From: Mytilus trossulus
Taxonomy: Eukaryota; Mollusca; Bivalvia; Mytilida; Mytilidae
NCBI RefSeq assembly: GCF_036588685.1
Contig: NC_086375.1
Coordinates: 41,943,270-42,007,269, forward strand
Length of the DNA: 64,000 bases
Direction: 5' to 3'
The notes beneath the pieces are model-generated. The model was not told the DNA's origin, did no database searches, and was given only the letters and a program-made list of their open reading frames with translations. This document shows positions 1 through 13,202 of the stretch, one piece after another (position 1 is the first letter of the stretch; every line of letters starts with the position of its first letter). The position numbers were made by a program, and so were the translations under genes.

Positions 1-19
1 CATAAAACAAGTGTTAATA

Positions 20-690
20 GTTATCAAAAGTACCAGGATTATAATTTCATACGCCAGACGCGCGTTTCGTCTACATAAGACTCATCAGTGACGCTCAGAT
101 CAAAATAGTGAAAAAGCCAAAACATATACAAAGTTGAAGAGCATTGAGGACCAAAAATTCCAAAAAGTTGTGCCAAATACGGCTAAGGTAATCTACTCCT
201 GGGGTAAGAAAATCCTTAGTTTTTCGAAAAGTTCAAAGTTTTGTAAACAGAAAATTTATAAAAATGACCATATAATTGATATTCATGTCAACACCGAAGT
301 GCTGACTACTGGGCTGGTGATACCCTCGGGGACGTAACGTCCACCAGCAGTGGCATCGACCCAGTGGTGTAAATAGTTATCAAAAGTACCAGGATTATAA
401 TTTCATACGCCAGACGCGCGTTTCGTCTACATAAGACTCATCAGTGACGCTCAGATCAAAATAGTGAAAAAGCCAAAACATATACAAAGTTGAATAGCAT
501 TGAGGACCAAAAATTCCAAAAAGTTGTGCCAAATACGGCTAAGGTAATCTACTCCTGGGGTAAGAAAATCCTTAGTTTTTCGAAAAGTTCAAAGTTTTGT
601 AAACAGAAAATTTATAAAAATGACCATATAATTGATATTCATGTCAACACCGAAGTGCTGACTACTGGGCTGGTGATACCCTCGGGGACG
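20..690. repeat. Tandem duplication of a 356-bp dispersed repeat module
   Basis: Two near-identical copies lie head to tail: 20-375 and 376-690, with the second truncated. The offset is exactly 356 bp and only a handful of differences are visible. The module contains the 'cagacgcgcgtttcgtc' core that recurs inverted at about 10085-10160 and, more diverged, near 5890-5960 and 17490-17540. The open frames at 134 and 490 are the same repeat frame read twice, and I do not call them genes. Copy 2 stops at 690, where the sequence switches into the AACAATG array. Confidence 0.9.
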
Positions 691-709
691 TATATTGTTT
701 ATATGGTAA

Positions 710-1130
710 GGTTAACAATGTTAACACAAAATATTTTTAACATTGTAAATATCTCTATGTAAACAATGTAAACACTATGTACATGATGTAAGAGTTTAAA
801 CAATGTAAGCCTCGATTTAAAATTATGAACATCGCGATGTAAACAATGTTGCTATAAAATCGTGTTAACAATGGGAACATCGAGAGGTTAATAATGTAAA
901 CACGAAATCTTTTCAACATTGTATACATCGCAATGAAAACGATGTCAACGATGTAAAGAATATTTTTAAAAGGTCCAAGCAATGTTAACAGTGTGGGCAC
1001 AACATCATGTTAAAATTGTAGATGTTGTGATGTAAACAATGTCCACGATGTAAACAATATATAAGGGTTCAAACAATGTATACGATGTTGACACAACATC
1101 ATTTAAACATTGTAAACATTGTGATGTTTG
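710..1130. repeat. Degenerate array of AACAATG / CATTGTT motifs
   Basis: About 420 bp are made almost entirely of short variants of AACAATGTAAAC, its reverse complement, and 'atcgcgatgt'-like spacers. At least a dozen AACAATG or CATTGT cores are visible, for example near 713, 763, 798, 842, 915, 976, 1034, 1070 and 1102. Spacing is irregular, so this is a degenerate minisatellite and not a clean tandem repeat. The minus-strand frame at 755-1000 is a by-product. The motif equals the core bound by SOX-family HMG proteins, but nothing here shows that it is used. Confidence 0.7.
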
Positions 1131-1800
1131 AGAAAACACAAAATATACATAACAGTTGTTTCAAATGGAACACAACATTCGTCTGGAGTCTAGTAGATAT
1201 TTAGAAAATAACATTTCAGAACTATTTGAGGATTTCAGTGTCAGATACTTCTTGCCGTCATTTGTAGTCTTGTATCACTAAGCATATACATCTTTCTTAA
1301 TTATTTCCCTCTGAGACAACAATTCCAGTTGTAAGTTATCGTAAACATAATAATTGTGAAGTGATATTTTTTTCTAACCACGTAATATCTAGGTAGGGGA
1401 CATATATATATAAAGTGCCTAGAAAATCAACTTATGATGTTAGAGTAGATTTGATTCGAAAACTATATATGTATTTTTTTTTATTCAAACACATTTTTAA
1501 ACAGAACTTACCGGTAATCTTTCAAATAGTTATATTAATGCAAGAGAGATTTAAAGAGTAGACATATTTTGTTATTTCTAAATGGTACATTTCTTTCGTT
1601 TTGAGTTTTTTCAACTCAATTATCCCATTCGCAATTTCCTACAGTAGAACATGAATTTAAAAGTTTAACCATTAAGCTAACTGTGAAAAAAAACAATGGT
1701 TGGTAATATGATTTCATTTAAATCAAATCAAGTAAAACGTGTACTCCAAAATATATCAATACAACAAGAATATTAAAAGCTGATATATAGTGTAAATACA

Positions 1801-1806
1801 TTTATT
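1801..1806 (-). terminator. Candidate poly(A) signal of the PA-TM-RING gene
   Basis: TTTATT on the plus strand reads AATAAA on the minus strand. It lies about 335 nt past the stop codon at 2138. It is the first canonical signal I see beyond the repeat that makes up most of the presumed 3' UTR. Confidence 0.4.
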
Positions 1807-1828
1807 TGAATTTTAGGGAATAAAATTG

Positions 1829-2110
1829 ATAATGGAAATGGGGAATGTGTCAAAGAGACAACAACCCGACCAAATAAAAAACAACAGCAGAAGGTCACCA
1901 ACAGGTCTTCAATATAGCGAGAAATTCCCGCACCCGGAGGCGTCCTTCAGTTGGCCCCTAAACAAAAACATACAAGTCCAGTGATAATGAACGCCATACT
2001 AATTTCCAAATTGTACAAAAGAAACTAAAATTAAAATAATACAAGACTAACAAAGGTCAGAGGCTCCTGACTTGGGACAGGCGCAAAAATGCGGCGGGGT
2101 TAAACATGTT
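1829..2110 (+). repeat. Dispersed repeat family, copy 1
   Basis: This begins near 'tggaaatggggaatgtgtc' and ends near 'gcgcaaaaatgcggcgggg'. A full inverted copy sits at about 8045-8370, and partial copies at about 34380-34490 (inverted) and 38185-38290. All are recognisable by eye over the whole length. It lies between the stop codon of the RING gene and its candidate poly(A) signal, so it would form most of that 3' UTR. Confidence 0.8.
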
Positions 2111-2137
2111 TGTTAAACATGAAGGCTATACAAATGT

Positions 2138-5100
2138 TCAATCAGGAAGAGTAATAACCATTCCTTTGCACATAGGACAAGTGTGTTTGCTTACTTCCAA
2201 CCATGACTTAATACAACTAATGTGAAACCCTGAAAGGCAAACGAAATATATCATATAAGTTAATCTAGATTTAAAGCATTCCAGTAGACTATCCTAATAT
2301 AATTTCTAATTGTTGTGTATAACATGCATCTCATTACCAGAACTGCATTTTTTCTAAAACATGTTGACGGCCGAACATTGACCTATAATGGTTTACTTTT
2401 TTAAATTGTTATATGGATAGAGGTTTGTCTCATTGGCACTCACACCACATCTTCCTATATCTACTTATTTAATATCTACAATATTTCAAAAGCTATCGAA
2501 ATACACTCTCCATAAAAAAGAAGTTTTGTGTCAGTTTTGTGTTGTTGATTATACATATTGTTGGTACAATGCTAAAGGACTAAATGATAAAATCAAACGT
2601 CGATATCCGTTGCCTGAATATTCATGAGGTTTTAACCAATTTCAAGCTCGTCTCGCGTACAAAATCATAGGCCTAATATCTTTGATGATATTTATTCATG
2701 TATTGTACCCCACTTTTATTTACATTTTTACCTTCTATAATTGTTTGTTTTGTTCATACATCGTATAAGTAAAAGGTTCAGCTAGTTATAAAACCAGGTT
2801 TTATCCATCACTTTCTACATGATAACATGCGTGTACAAAGTCAGAAATATGACAAATGTTACCCATCCGTGTGATTTGTTTGCTTTTATGTTTTTCTTTT
2901 GATTACAGACTTTCAATTTGAAATTTTAGTATTTGTGTTATATTACTCGAGGATATATGTAATTTCCGCTATTTTGCTGAAGGGAGAGAGATTAAATCTT
3001 AGAATGAACATTGACTACCAGAAGTCATCAGAACTTCTTTAATGATTAAAATACCCGCACTTCTTTAATGAAAAAATGACTAAGGCATGGCTACATACAA
3101 TGACGCCACTGGTTCTTTCCTATGTATAAACATATTGACCAATTATTTGTACTTATAATTATAATCTTAAAAGAGACAGGTTTACAAAAACATACCATGT
3201 TTACATGGTAAAATCCATAACTGTTCATTTTCAACAAACTCCTCTAGACATATGGGGCACGTGTCGTATCGATGACCTGCAAAAAATGTCAAGAGACATA
3301 TTCAGAAAGAAGGCTATAGACCTTTACTTTGAATTGTTATTGTGATCGATTTTACATACCTCTAAATTAAGAAGGTAAAGACTATTGAAGATTGTGGTAG
3401 CAGAGTAAAATAATTATTGCATGTGCTAGTTGAAGTTGTGTAACAATATTTGATTTAATAAAAGTATCGGTGCTTACTGTTAATACTTAGAGATTTTATG
3501 TTTGTATGTATAACAGCTTGAATGATGAGCAGTACTATACGTTTTAATAGTTTTTGCTTATGGATATTTATCCAAGAACTGGATGAAAAATGAAATTCAA
3601 AATAAAAGTTTTTATTTGGAATAAATACTTGTTACAATACTTTATTGCTATCAATTTACCTTTCTTAAACTTTGCAGCATGAATTTGAGGAGTACAACTT
3701 TTCAACACCTGTATATCAGACAAATGAAATGGTGAAGGCCGCCTTCTTGTCCTTGCCCTCTCAAGGTATCTGTTGACTGACGTTTTGTTTCTAGACTGAA
3801 ACCATGTGAAAATATACAAATTTTACAGTTGGTTCAGAAAACTAGTATGAAACATGGTTGTCGTTTGTTTATATGCTACCTACTTTTTTGAAGAGAGAGT
3901 AGAAGACGCACAAGATGGTTTAAACAGCAACTAGCGCCAAGAAATCAAGGTGAGACAATGGCTTTTTTTTTTTGGACATAAAAAAGGCCGTTCGTTTTTC
4001 CCGTTTGAATTTTTTTACATTGTAATTTCAAGGAATTTTATAGGGACTATGCGGTATTGGTTATGTTCATTGTTGAAGGCCGTACGATGACCTATGGTTG
4101 TTGAAATCCGTGTCATTTCGGTCTCTTGTGGAGATGTGTCTGATTGGCAATCATACCACATCTTCTTTTTTATATTTGCAGCAATGACGGCAACATACGA
4201 CGTCACGACACATACCTTAGAGGTTTCAATTACGTATACCCCATAATTTATATTGTTCATACATTATCTACAATATTTGTTTTGAGTTTTTGCGTTCAAG
4301 GTTATCAGTTGCAGTTTACTATAGGAACAAAAGCGAACATTTCAATACTGTTCTTTACTGGATATTTCTTTTTTTCGGCAATTTCTGTACAAACATATTT
4401 GCTTATAAATTGTATATTTGTGTTTAGATTCTAGTATTTCAGAAGAATTTTTAGGCAAAGTATGTACGGTTTACATGCTGGTTTTAGTAAATAAAAATAT
4501 TGTACTTACATGTTTTATACAACAGCAAACTCCAATTATTAGAGGACATACGAATAACATTGTTATACACAAAGCAGTTCTAAACAAGATCTTGGATGTT
4601 GTTTCATATTGTGTCGGTTCTTTAGCATCATCGCCTATGGTAATGAACCAATGGTTGTCCTTGTTACTGTAATGTAAGCTTATTAAGTAGAGAACCACGT
4701 GTTGCTTCAATGATATATTTAGAAGAAAAAAAGTTGTTGTTTCATTAATACAATTTTCTGACGTCAGACACTCAAATCAATGAATGTATTCGTAGATAGT
4801 AGATGTTTTTGTGTTCTGTCAAATTGTTTCTTTTAAAATTGTTATACGTTGATGACTGATGTACCCATATTTTGACTATTTTATTTATTGTGTCTGTTTA
4901 TTTAACGCATCAATATAATATAACGGAATTTGACGAGACTGTCATTAAAGTGAGAGGGTTAGCTCTATAGAACCAGGTTTAATCCACCATTTTCTACATT
5001 TCAAAATGCCTGTACCAAGTCAGGAATATGACAGTTCTTGTCCATTCGTTTTTGATACGTTTTGTTATTTGATTTTGCCATGTGCTTATGGACTTTCCGA

Positions 5101-8100
5101 ATTGATTTTTCTCTTAGTTCAGTACTTATGTGATTTACTTTTTATATTTAGTAGAGAACCAGTTGTTGTTTCAATAATATATTAAGTAGAGAACCACTTG
5201 TTGTTTCAATCATATAGTAGGTAATTCAATGAATGTAATCTATGTATACCTGGTAAATTATAAAACCAGGGATTTCGTTACCATAAATTACTGTAAATAA
5301 AGGCAATAGTAGTTTACAAATGTTCAAAATTCATTAATCGATTGAAAGAAAACGACTCTCGTGTACAAACTAAAGCTGAGAGAAACACGTCAAATATAAG
5401 AGGAGAACGAGGAATAAATGTACCACTGAAGGGCAACTAAAACGTATTCTATAAATTATATCATAGACACAAACATGTTTTGGCTATACATGTATTTAAA
5501 ACTACATATTGCATAGACATTTATAATACGATCTATATAAAGTCATTGGTCCTTTTGATGAACTTATCATTAAAGGACATATTTAAATACAATTATGGAC
5601 CTTTTCAAGCAAACCCTCAGTGTGCACTTAATTTAAGTGATTCAACATGATTTGTTAAGCATTTCTGTGAACAACAAACGGTATCATAACCAAAACATTC
5701 AATTCAATAAAAGGCTACAAAACATTATATAATAGAATTATTGCTGAGCAGTACGAACCCCACCCTAAAACGGGATAATCTAAGGTGCTATCAGAAGATC
5801 ATGGTCAATATGTTACACCCGTTCTCACATTTTCTTGTCAGTACAAATCATTTGATAATAAAAAAAAAAATAACGGTACAAATTTTCTTGCACCAGATGC
5901 GCATTTCGACCATATATGTCTCTTCAGTGATGCTCGTGGCCAAAATATTTGGAATCCAAAGCTTATATAAAGTATGAAGAATTTTAATTAGATAAATTTG
6001 ATAAGTTTGATTCAATGATATTTATATTCGAGGAAAAGAGGGCGGGATTATATTTACGACTATAAAAACATAAATGCGCCACAAATATCCCATAACTGTT
6101 AAAACAAATCATGATGACGTTTTGGAAGCAGTAAATTTAAATGCAATGAGACAATAAATTTTATTTCTGTACAAGATGTTTCCTGATGATACTTGCGCAA
6201 ATGTATTGCATTTTATTAATTTTCTTCGCCTTTTATTTTATATAATTGTAACTTGAAATTCCGTAATACAAACGTGTTAGAGAAAGATTGATTATCTTTT
6301 GTCGATTAAACCCTATTTTTTTGCGTTTCGGAAAGTATTTTTTCTGTAATGAGTTTTGTACTTTGATCTGGTACTGAGAATTGTATAGAGTACTTGTACT
6401 TTTTAAAGGCAACAGTAGTATACTGCTGTTCAAAATCCATAAATCGATAGAGAAAAAAACAAATCCGCGTCACAAACTAAAACTGATGGAAACGTATCCA
6501 ATATAAAAGAACTATGGTACAACAGCGAAAAGTAACACACACAGAAACTATATTGTAACAATGGCAATTTTTCTGGGTATTTTCTGAGAAAAAAATGGTG
6601 GGTTAAACCTTGTTTTGTAGCATGCAAGATCTCCCACCTTAATGATATTGTTAAATATAACATTAAAATGACAACATCACACGACAGGGTTACAAAAATA
6701 AACAGATAAATTGGAGAAAATATAGGAAAGAGAAACAAACGAATAAAAGCCATTTAAAAGCCATTTAAAAGTAACAGGTTAAAAAGTATTTTTAAAAATA
6801 TTTGTAAAATTGTCATTTTAATAGACGTGTGTTTGTACCAAGACCTTTCCTGAAGTGAGGGAAGTCGTAAGTTTGATAAAGAGATGCAAATCAAAATGTA
6901 AAGAATCGATTTACTGTTGGCCCGACATGCGGTTTGAAATTTTTCTGTTCTACATTTAGACTTCATACAAGTGAAAATAAGATGATAACATTAATGTAAT
7001 GGCACGTAGACACCTCAATGATTTCGAATCCGAGATAAAAAAAAAAACAAAAAAAAACAAACATTAGGTGTTATTTATAAAAAAAAACAGGAAAGTAAGT
7101 ATGTCAAAAGGTCACAACAAAATGAAAGAAGAAAGAAAGAATATACAATACTTTTTTTAGATAGCAATGACCAATAAGGCATGGAATTTACGAATACGTA
7201 AAGCGATATTTTTTTAATGATTGATATGGTTACTTAGTATACGTACGCTGCTTCGTGTTCGACATCATAGTTTCTTAAAACTTTACCAGCACGATATCCT
7301 ACCAATACAGATGGGATCATAACATCTTCCATCTTTGAATCTGTAATTGAAAAGGTTAAAAGTATAACCAAAACCAACAGGAAATATTAAAAAGTTTCTA
7401 CATGAAGACAATCTCGTTCGTTTGATTCTATTTACAGTGAGCATCATTCTGTTCTAAAGAGATTAACTTAGATTTATCATTATGATTACAAACATTGATA
7501 ATTGGTAATGAAATATAGTTTTTGTAAAATATTTATTCAGCCTTTACTTTTCGTCGTGAAAATGTGATTGACATTAAAAATTAGATTTAAATGTATACAA
7601 CATTATTTTTACTGTCAGCATTATTTATATCATTATAATTGACTCAACATAGTATGATATATTAACAAATTTTACCCGAGGTGCTAATCATTCTTCCCAA
7701 ATCCTCTCCAGATTGAAAATCATTATGCACGATAACTGCATCAAATTCCATACGTTGTGCAGCAAGTACCTGAAATGAATGCGTTTTGATACCAAAAATG
7801 TGTTATTATAGGACAAATGTATTTGAAACAGACTTGTATTACGTATGTGAATTTAAGAAAAATATTTCCATCGGACACCATTCCTTGTTTACACTATCAC
7901 ATTTGTATCATCGTTGAAAAGCGAGTTTGGGGAAAAAATCTTAACTTGCTAGTAGTCTGTTGCTATTTTTGCATTATTGTCATTTTGGTTTTTTTTCTTT
8001 GGTTACATCTTCTGACATCAGACTCGGACTTCTCTTGAACATTGGCTAAAGGTATAGGGGGGTTTGAGATCCAAAAAATATGTTAAACCTCGCCGCATTT

Positions 8101-11100
8101 TTGCGCCTATCTCAAGTCAAAAACCTCTGGACTTTGTTGACTTGCATTATTTTTAATTAAAGTTTCTTGTGAACAATTTGGCGTTTAGTATGGCGTACAT
8201 TATCACTGAGATAGTATATATATTTGTTTATGGGCCAGCTGAAGAACGCCTCTGGGTGTGGGAATTTCTCGCTGCATTGAAGACCTGTTAGTAACCTTCT
8301 GCTGTTGTCTGTTCTACGATCGAGTTGTTGTCTCTTTGACACATTCCCCGTTTCCATTCTCAATTTTATTTTGAAGTATCACATTAGAATGAAGTAAGTG
8401 TTTACTAAGTGTTGTTATGTTAACGAGGTTTTTCAATGCCATATGAGCAAGAGGTTTTAACAGTAATAAAACACACATTTTTTTGGTACCAAGTAAGGAA
8501 TACGGCAGTTGTTATCAAATAGTCCGTTACTATGCATGTTGGCGTTTGTTGTGTTGTTTTCATTTGTTACCTGGATTTGTTTCCATTAAATTGATTTATG
8601 ACGTTGTTTAAAATCGGTATACTTCTGTTACCTTTATTGCTAGATAAACAGCAAGCTTAAGTTAATTTAATTTGACTACAACGTTAACAGCATTAGACTA
8701 ACGTTTTTAACCGAAACAGGACGGACAGAGAAACAGAAAACATAATGTCATGAAACACAATAGAGTGCTTTTTTTCATATCAAATTTAGTGTCTTTACAA
8801 ATAGTACAGATTCAGATATTTACTACACATACTCTATTGAATCTGCACCTTACCAAATTGTTAGAGTTGTCTCATTGGTACTCATACCACAGCTTCTTAT
8901 ATCTACTTACTGCATATCAATTGAAACATAAGTTCCGCTACTGACGATATAAATGCTGTTTCGAACTCCTTTAAAAAATCGTGATTTTTTTTATTTTTTT
9001 TTGTTATGAATTTTTAACTTCTTTTTCTATTCTGTTTGCTGTAGCTAATTTATTAATTTGCTTATATTACACAGACGAAAAATGATTTGTTTGTATAGAG
9101 TGTAATGCTGATTACCATGTAAAGAAATGTACAATCACTATTAATTTCCATCAAAGCAATTAAAGTCTCGTTTTCCTTCTCTGTCGGACGGTTTGGAACA
9201 TAGTCATGGCAAGTTTTGTTTGTCTTTAAATAAACAAGATTCCCCTATAATAAAAAAAAATGTTGTGATGTAAAATATTACTTAAACCAAGAAAATAACT
9301 TTCTATTTGTGTTCCTTCATATTTTTTTCATCATGATTACGCAAATGATTTCATTAAATTAATTTTAATCAAATTTAATCAATTGTTATTTCAACTTGAC
9401 ATTTTAAATTTAATGTAATTATAATATCCGTTAATTTCACTTAACTAATATGTAATTGTTCATAATCATGTTGTGCTTATTATCTTTATGTAGGATGTAC
9501 ACGTCTGAGGAGCCCAAAAAAATTCAGATTTAAACTTTTTTGCTTAGCCTCATTATTTAGTTTATAAGACTGTAAAAAAAAAAATAGGTGAAGAAAAAGT
9601 CATATGGTGGTGCACGTCTTTTTTTGCTATGGCCCTTTGAAAATACCAAATTTTGATGATTTTCCCACTTTTCATCATTTTTTACCTTTTTGTGGGCTAT
9701 TATTAAAAAAAAAATCACATTTCCACAATTAAACTTTTGTTCATACTTTCAATAACTATGAAGTGGACCAATCTGAATAAATTCAATTTTAAAAAACTAT
9801 AGGTAGGTGTTTATTATAAGAAACTTTTATCATATTTAGATGTTTTTTGTGTCAAATTTACCATGCTGTCAATATTGTCAATTTGTGATTTTTCTCAATT
9901 ATAAGAACAAAATGCATATTATTTCGACTTTTTTGTTTTAAATGATTGAAAACATACATATCTTGGAAAATGGAAAACACAAAAATGATATGGGATGCAC
10001 ATGATTCCTGTAAAAGGATGTTTTTACTTTCACTCATTTTCTCAAAATTTTGGCTTAAAAGACTGACTTGACCTGACTTAAGTGCCAGTGAGGAGTCTTA
10101 TGTAGACGAAACGCGCGTCTGGTGTACTAAATTATAATCCTGGTACCTTTGATAACTATAATTGATTGGTCGTAAAAATTGAAACCTTGATTACTCAAAA
10201 ACTATTCATTGTAAATACACAATTTTGTCACAAAGTCATGTTTGATAATAACATTTTTAATATTAATTGATATTTTCAACTTATATCACATGTTTTGGAC
10301 ATAATTCCAGAACGAGATTTCAACGAGACTGAAACGTCAGAAGAATACACCCTTAAGAATTGCAAAGAAATATACAACATTAAGAACATATTTTTTTAAT
10401 TTAGCTATGACTTCTACAAAGCATAATCGAATACCTTGATTCCACTTTTTGGTATAGTGGGTCCAAATCCTGCCTTTTTGTCTTTAAATGAATAAACAAC
10501 TATTTCACCATTAATCTGAAATATTAGACACCATCTACATGCATTTGCATGGTCTGTTGAAATTCTGCTTTCTATATAATACTTTTATAACCTTGGCTTT
10601 TATATATTTCGCTTTGAGCGTTCGGGATGAAGGTAAATCTAGAAAATCCGCTGGACGCTTAACATTTATCAAGTGCTATTTTTATTTTACATGTGCCTTC
10701 GATTTACACATTTGGACAGCCCCTTTGAGAGCTACTTTTTAACGTTTAGGTTTCATTTAGTCTAACTTGTCTGTTTAGTAAATATCCCCCAAAGACTAAA
10801 AACTTCATTAACATTTTTTTCAAATCCCGGGGTTGCTGACTAGATATTAAAAAATGATGAAATGAGAATAGTAAGTATATACTTATATAAAATCAAAAAT
10901 GATAGGATTATAATATTCAATATAGATTTATCAACTAGAGGTAAACAAACAAAAACGATCTTTATAGTAACCTTCATTTACCGTTTAAAGGCTGAAATGC
11001 TGATGTTGACTAACAAATTACAATATCAGTATATTTCGTATACAAGAGGTAAAATGTCACATGACTAAATCTTAATAATATTCCAGTATCCCCCCGCGTT

Positions 11101-11977
11101 GCACATATTCTATCCAAATAACGAAAAGATTTTTCATAAGATATATCATGAAAGCATGAGATCCTTTACGATGCCATTTACCATATAAAAAAATATTCCA
11201 AAGGAGGTATTTCTTTTAAAAGAGGTTGATTGGGATTGATGATTGGTATTGTCGGAGACATTGTTGATATAAAACTTTGATCTGGCAAAAATTGAACATG
11301 TTAAAAGGTACAATGCGTTATTCGATATGAACAATATTTCCAATTGATATTTCTCTTTCGAGAATAGTTGATCTGCATTAAATTTTTAAAGCAGCCGGAC
11401 AAATTGCTAAAATAAACCTTTGAAATAAATTCGAGAAAAATTAGGCGAAGAAGGTACACATGAGAACGTTTATAATGCCATATTTCATATAGTTGGTATA
11501 TACAAGGGACATAACTTTAAAAAAAAAAAAATAAAGATAGGCACTATCTTTTTTACTTTTCGAGGCATTGCTCACATAAATCTTGTATACAAATTTGATA
11601 AAAAATCTGTGGATATTTAGAAACTACCAAAATAAAACAGGATAAATAATCAAGATATATACGCTTAGTTAAAATTCTAATGCTACACTAGACAAGGTAG
11701 ACAGTACTCAGCTGGATGCACATGACTTGTTCATAATTACATATACAATCGTTTTAATATCTATAGCTTAATGAATATCTAAGCGTAAATTCGAACAGGA
11801 TGTTGTATTTCTATTGACAAAAGTACATATATGCATCTAGCTATAAAAAAAACCATTTTAATGTTCAGTACCAAATTATGCAATATATTTTAAAATAATA
11901 ATACTCACTACATCTACGTCGGCAATTACACTGATTATCAGTTCAATGAATATTATGGTATGACGTACTGTTACCAT
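2138..11977 (-). CDS. PA-TM-RING E3 ubiquitin ligase, RNF13/RNF167/goliath-like (9 exons, complete)
   Basis: Exons in order on the minus strand: 11909-11977, 10435-10515, 9116-9244, 7676-7769, 7247-7340, 4510-4666, 3660-3795, 3196-3276, 2138-2229. All junctions are GT/AG and phases join without a break, giving 310 codons and a TGA stop. An in-frame TGA sits just before the ATG. Residues 1-20 are a hydrophobic signal peptide. Residues about 35-155 match a protease-associated (PA) domain, with 'VLAAQRMEFDAVIVHND' and 'IPSVLVG' resembling the RNF13 segments. Residues about 182-206 are a transmembrane helix, followed by an Arg-rich stretch. RING-H2 ligands are Cys260, Cys263, Cys278, His280, His283, Cys286, Cys298 and Cys301, all present with RNF13-like spacing. 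Family members are endomembrane E3 ligases with a lumenal PA domain and a cytosolic RING. This one ends nine residues after the last Cys, so it lacks the long acidic tail of vertebrate RNF13. The orthologue within the family is not settled. Confidence 0.93.
5290..5460. repeat. Dispersed repeat family with 'ggcaacagtagt' start, copy 1
   Basis: The block starts near 'aaaggcaatagtag' and runs through 'ctgagagaaacacgtcaa'. It recurs at about 6405-6560 and 14357-14530. Copies are clearly alignable by eye but diverged. It lies in an intron of the RING gene. Confidence 0.7.
6405..6720. repeat. Dispersed repeat family, copy 2, with 'ggttaaaccttgttttgt' tail
   Basis: Same family as 5290-5460, continuing into a segment from 'ggtgggttaaaccttg' to 'aaatataacattaaaatgac'. 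That segment is found again at about 34565-34690. The minus-strand open frame at 6430-6753 lies wholly in this repeat and is not called as a gene. Confidence 0.65.
8045..8370 (-). repeat. Dispersed repeat family, inverted copy of 1829-2110
   Basis: Read on the minus strand, this matches 1829-2110 from the 'ggggaatgtgtcaaagag' end to the 'gcgcaaaaatgcggcg' end. It lies in the intron between exons 3 and 4 of the RING gene. The small minus-strand frame at 8157-8363 is part of it. Confidence 0.8.
10080..10160 (-). repeat. Inverted fragment of the 356-bp repeat module
   Basis: Contains 'gagtcttatgtagacgaaac' and 'ataatcctggtacctttga', the reverse complement of the start of the module at 20-110. 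It lies in an intron of the RING gene. Confidence 0.75.
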
Positions 11978-13056
11978 ATTTCATGCGGGCATGGTGTGTT
12001 CTTACTATACAGGTTTTGATGAACATTAAACTATGTAAACGAAAATTTAATTGATTATACAGAATACACAGTTCAGTTAAAATGAAAATAACAAAAATAC
12101 AGAACTCCGAGAAAAAAACGGAAAGTACCTAATCAAATGGCAAAAACTTCAATCTCATCAAAAGAAACGGACAACAACTGCCATATTCTTGACTTGGTAT
12201 AGGTCTTTTCTTATGTATAAGATAATAGATTAAATCTGGTTTTATAACTAGTTAAACCTCTCACTTGTGTGACAGTTGTATAAACTTTCATTATATTGAC
12301 AACGATGTGTGATCAACAAACAGACATATTAGGTAATCAAAAATACCTGTACAGCAGTCAACGTTGTGTTATAAATAGCAGCTTGTTTAACATGAGCTAG
12401 TAGTAAATATAGGTGATTTAGGGTTTAGTTTCTATGTTATCTCTCATTTCGTCTCTTCTTTGACTTCAGTTTGCATTTTAGTATCTTCATATTTTTTTGT
12501 AATTTTAATGTGTAAAAGGACGTAAGTATGATATTGTATAGATTTAGTTTCAAGAGTACCGAACGAATGAAACTGGTCAACTGCAAAACGTTAAAAAAAT
12601 CTCTGGGTTTCGTAACACTTGACAGTTTTTATCATATTGAAATGTATTAAGACCGAAGACTAATGAGGAAAAAGATGGAATTCAACAAGGTTTGAATAAA
12701 CTCAATAAATTTTATCTTACAAGGTTTACTGGTTTACCGAGGTTTTTTTTTGTGTCAAAAAAGGCATCATATTCTAAATTATGTTTTCGATATTTGATTT
12801 AGTTGCTGATAGAATTATTTTTTTATCGTCTTCAGTATTAACATTTTTCTATTTAGAGGTAGAGTATACTAATGTTTATTCCATATTAGTATTATATTAG
12901 TAAGTTTCTCTATATGAATTGGATTTTAAATAAAAAAGCATATTCACCTGAGAAAGTAATATTCACCGCGCTAAATGGTTAAACGTTTCATGTAAAATTT
13001 GTTTTGGTATATGTTATGCATTAAATGCATGTTCTTCTCTCGGAATATGGAATAAA

Positions 13057-13202
13057 ACAATTACTGTCTTTTGTTTCGGTAAATATGGGGTTGAATTGAC
13101 ATCTAAAAAACTGATATTCTCTGCGGCCTTCGCCCACAGTGAATATCATTTTTCAAAAGTCAATAAAACCGCATATTTACCTCACCAAAAGACAGTAATT
13201 GT
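13057..13202. mobile_element. Foldback MITE, 146 bp
   Basis: Two arms of about 60-65 bp are inverted copies with mismatches. The left starts 'acaattactgtcttttg' and the right ends 'caaaagacagtaattgt'. A loop of about 20 bp, 'ctgcggccttcgcccaca', lies between them. The whole unit would fold into a hairpin. No coding capacity. Confidence 0.8.

Noticed and set aside
6430..6753. 107-codon minus-strand frame with hydrophobic stretches
   Set aside because: It lies wholly in a dispersed repeat present elsewhere in the window and is crossed by the RING gene's intron. No splice or domain support.
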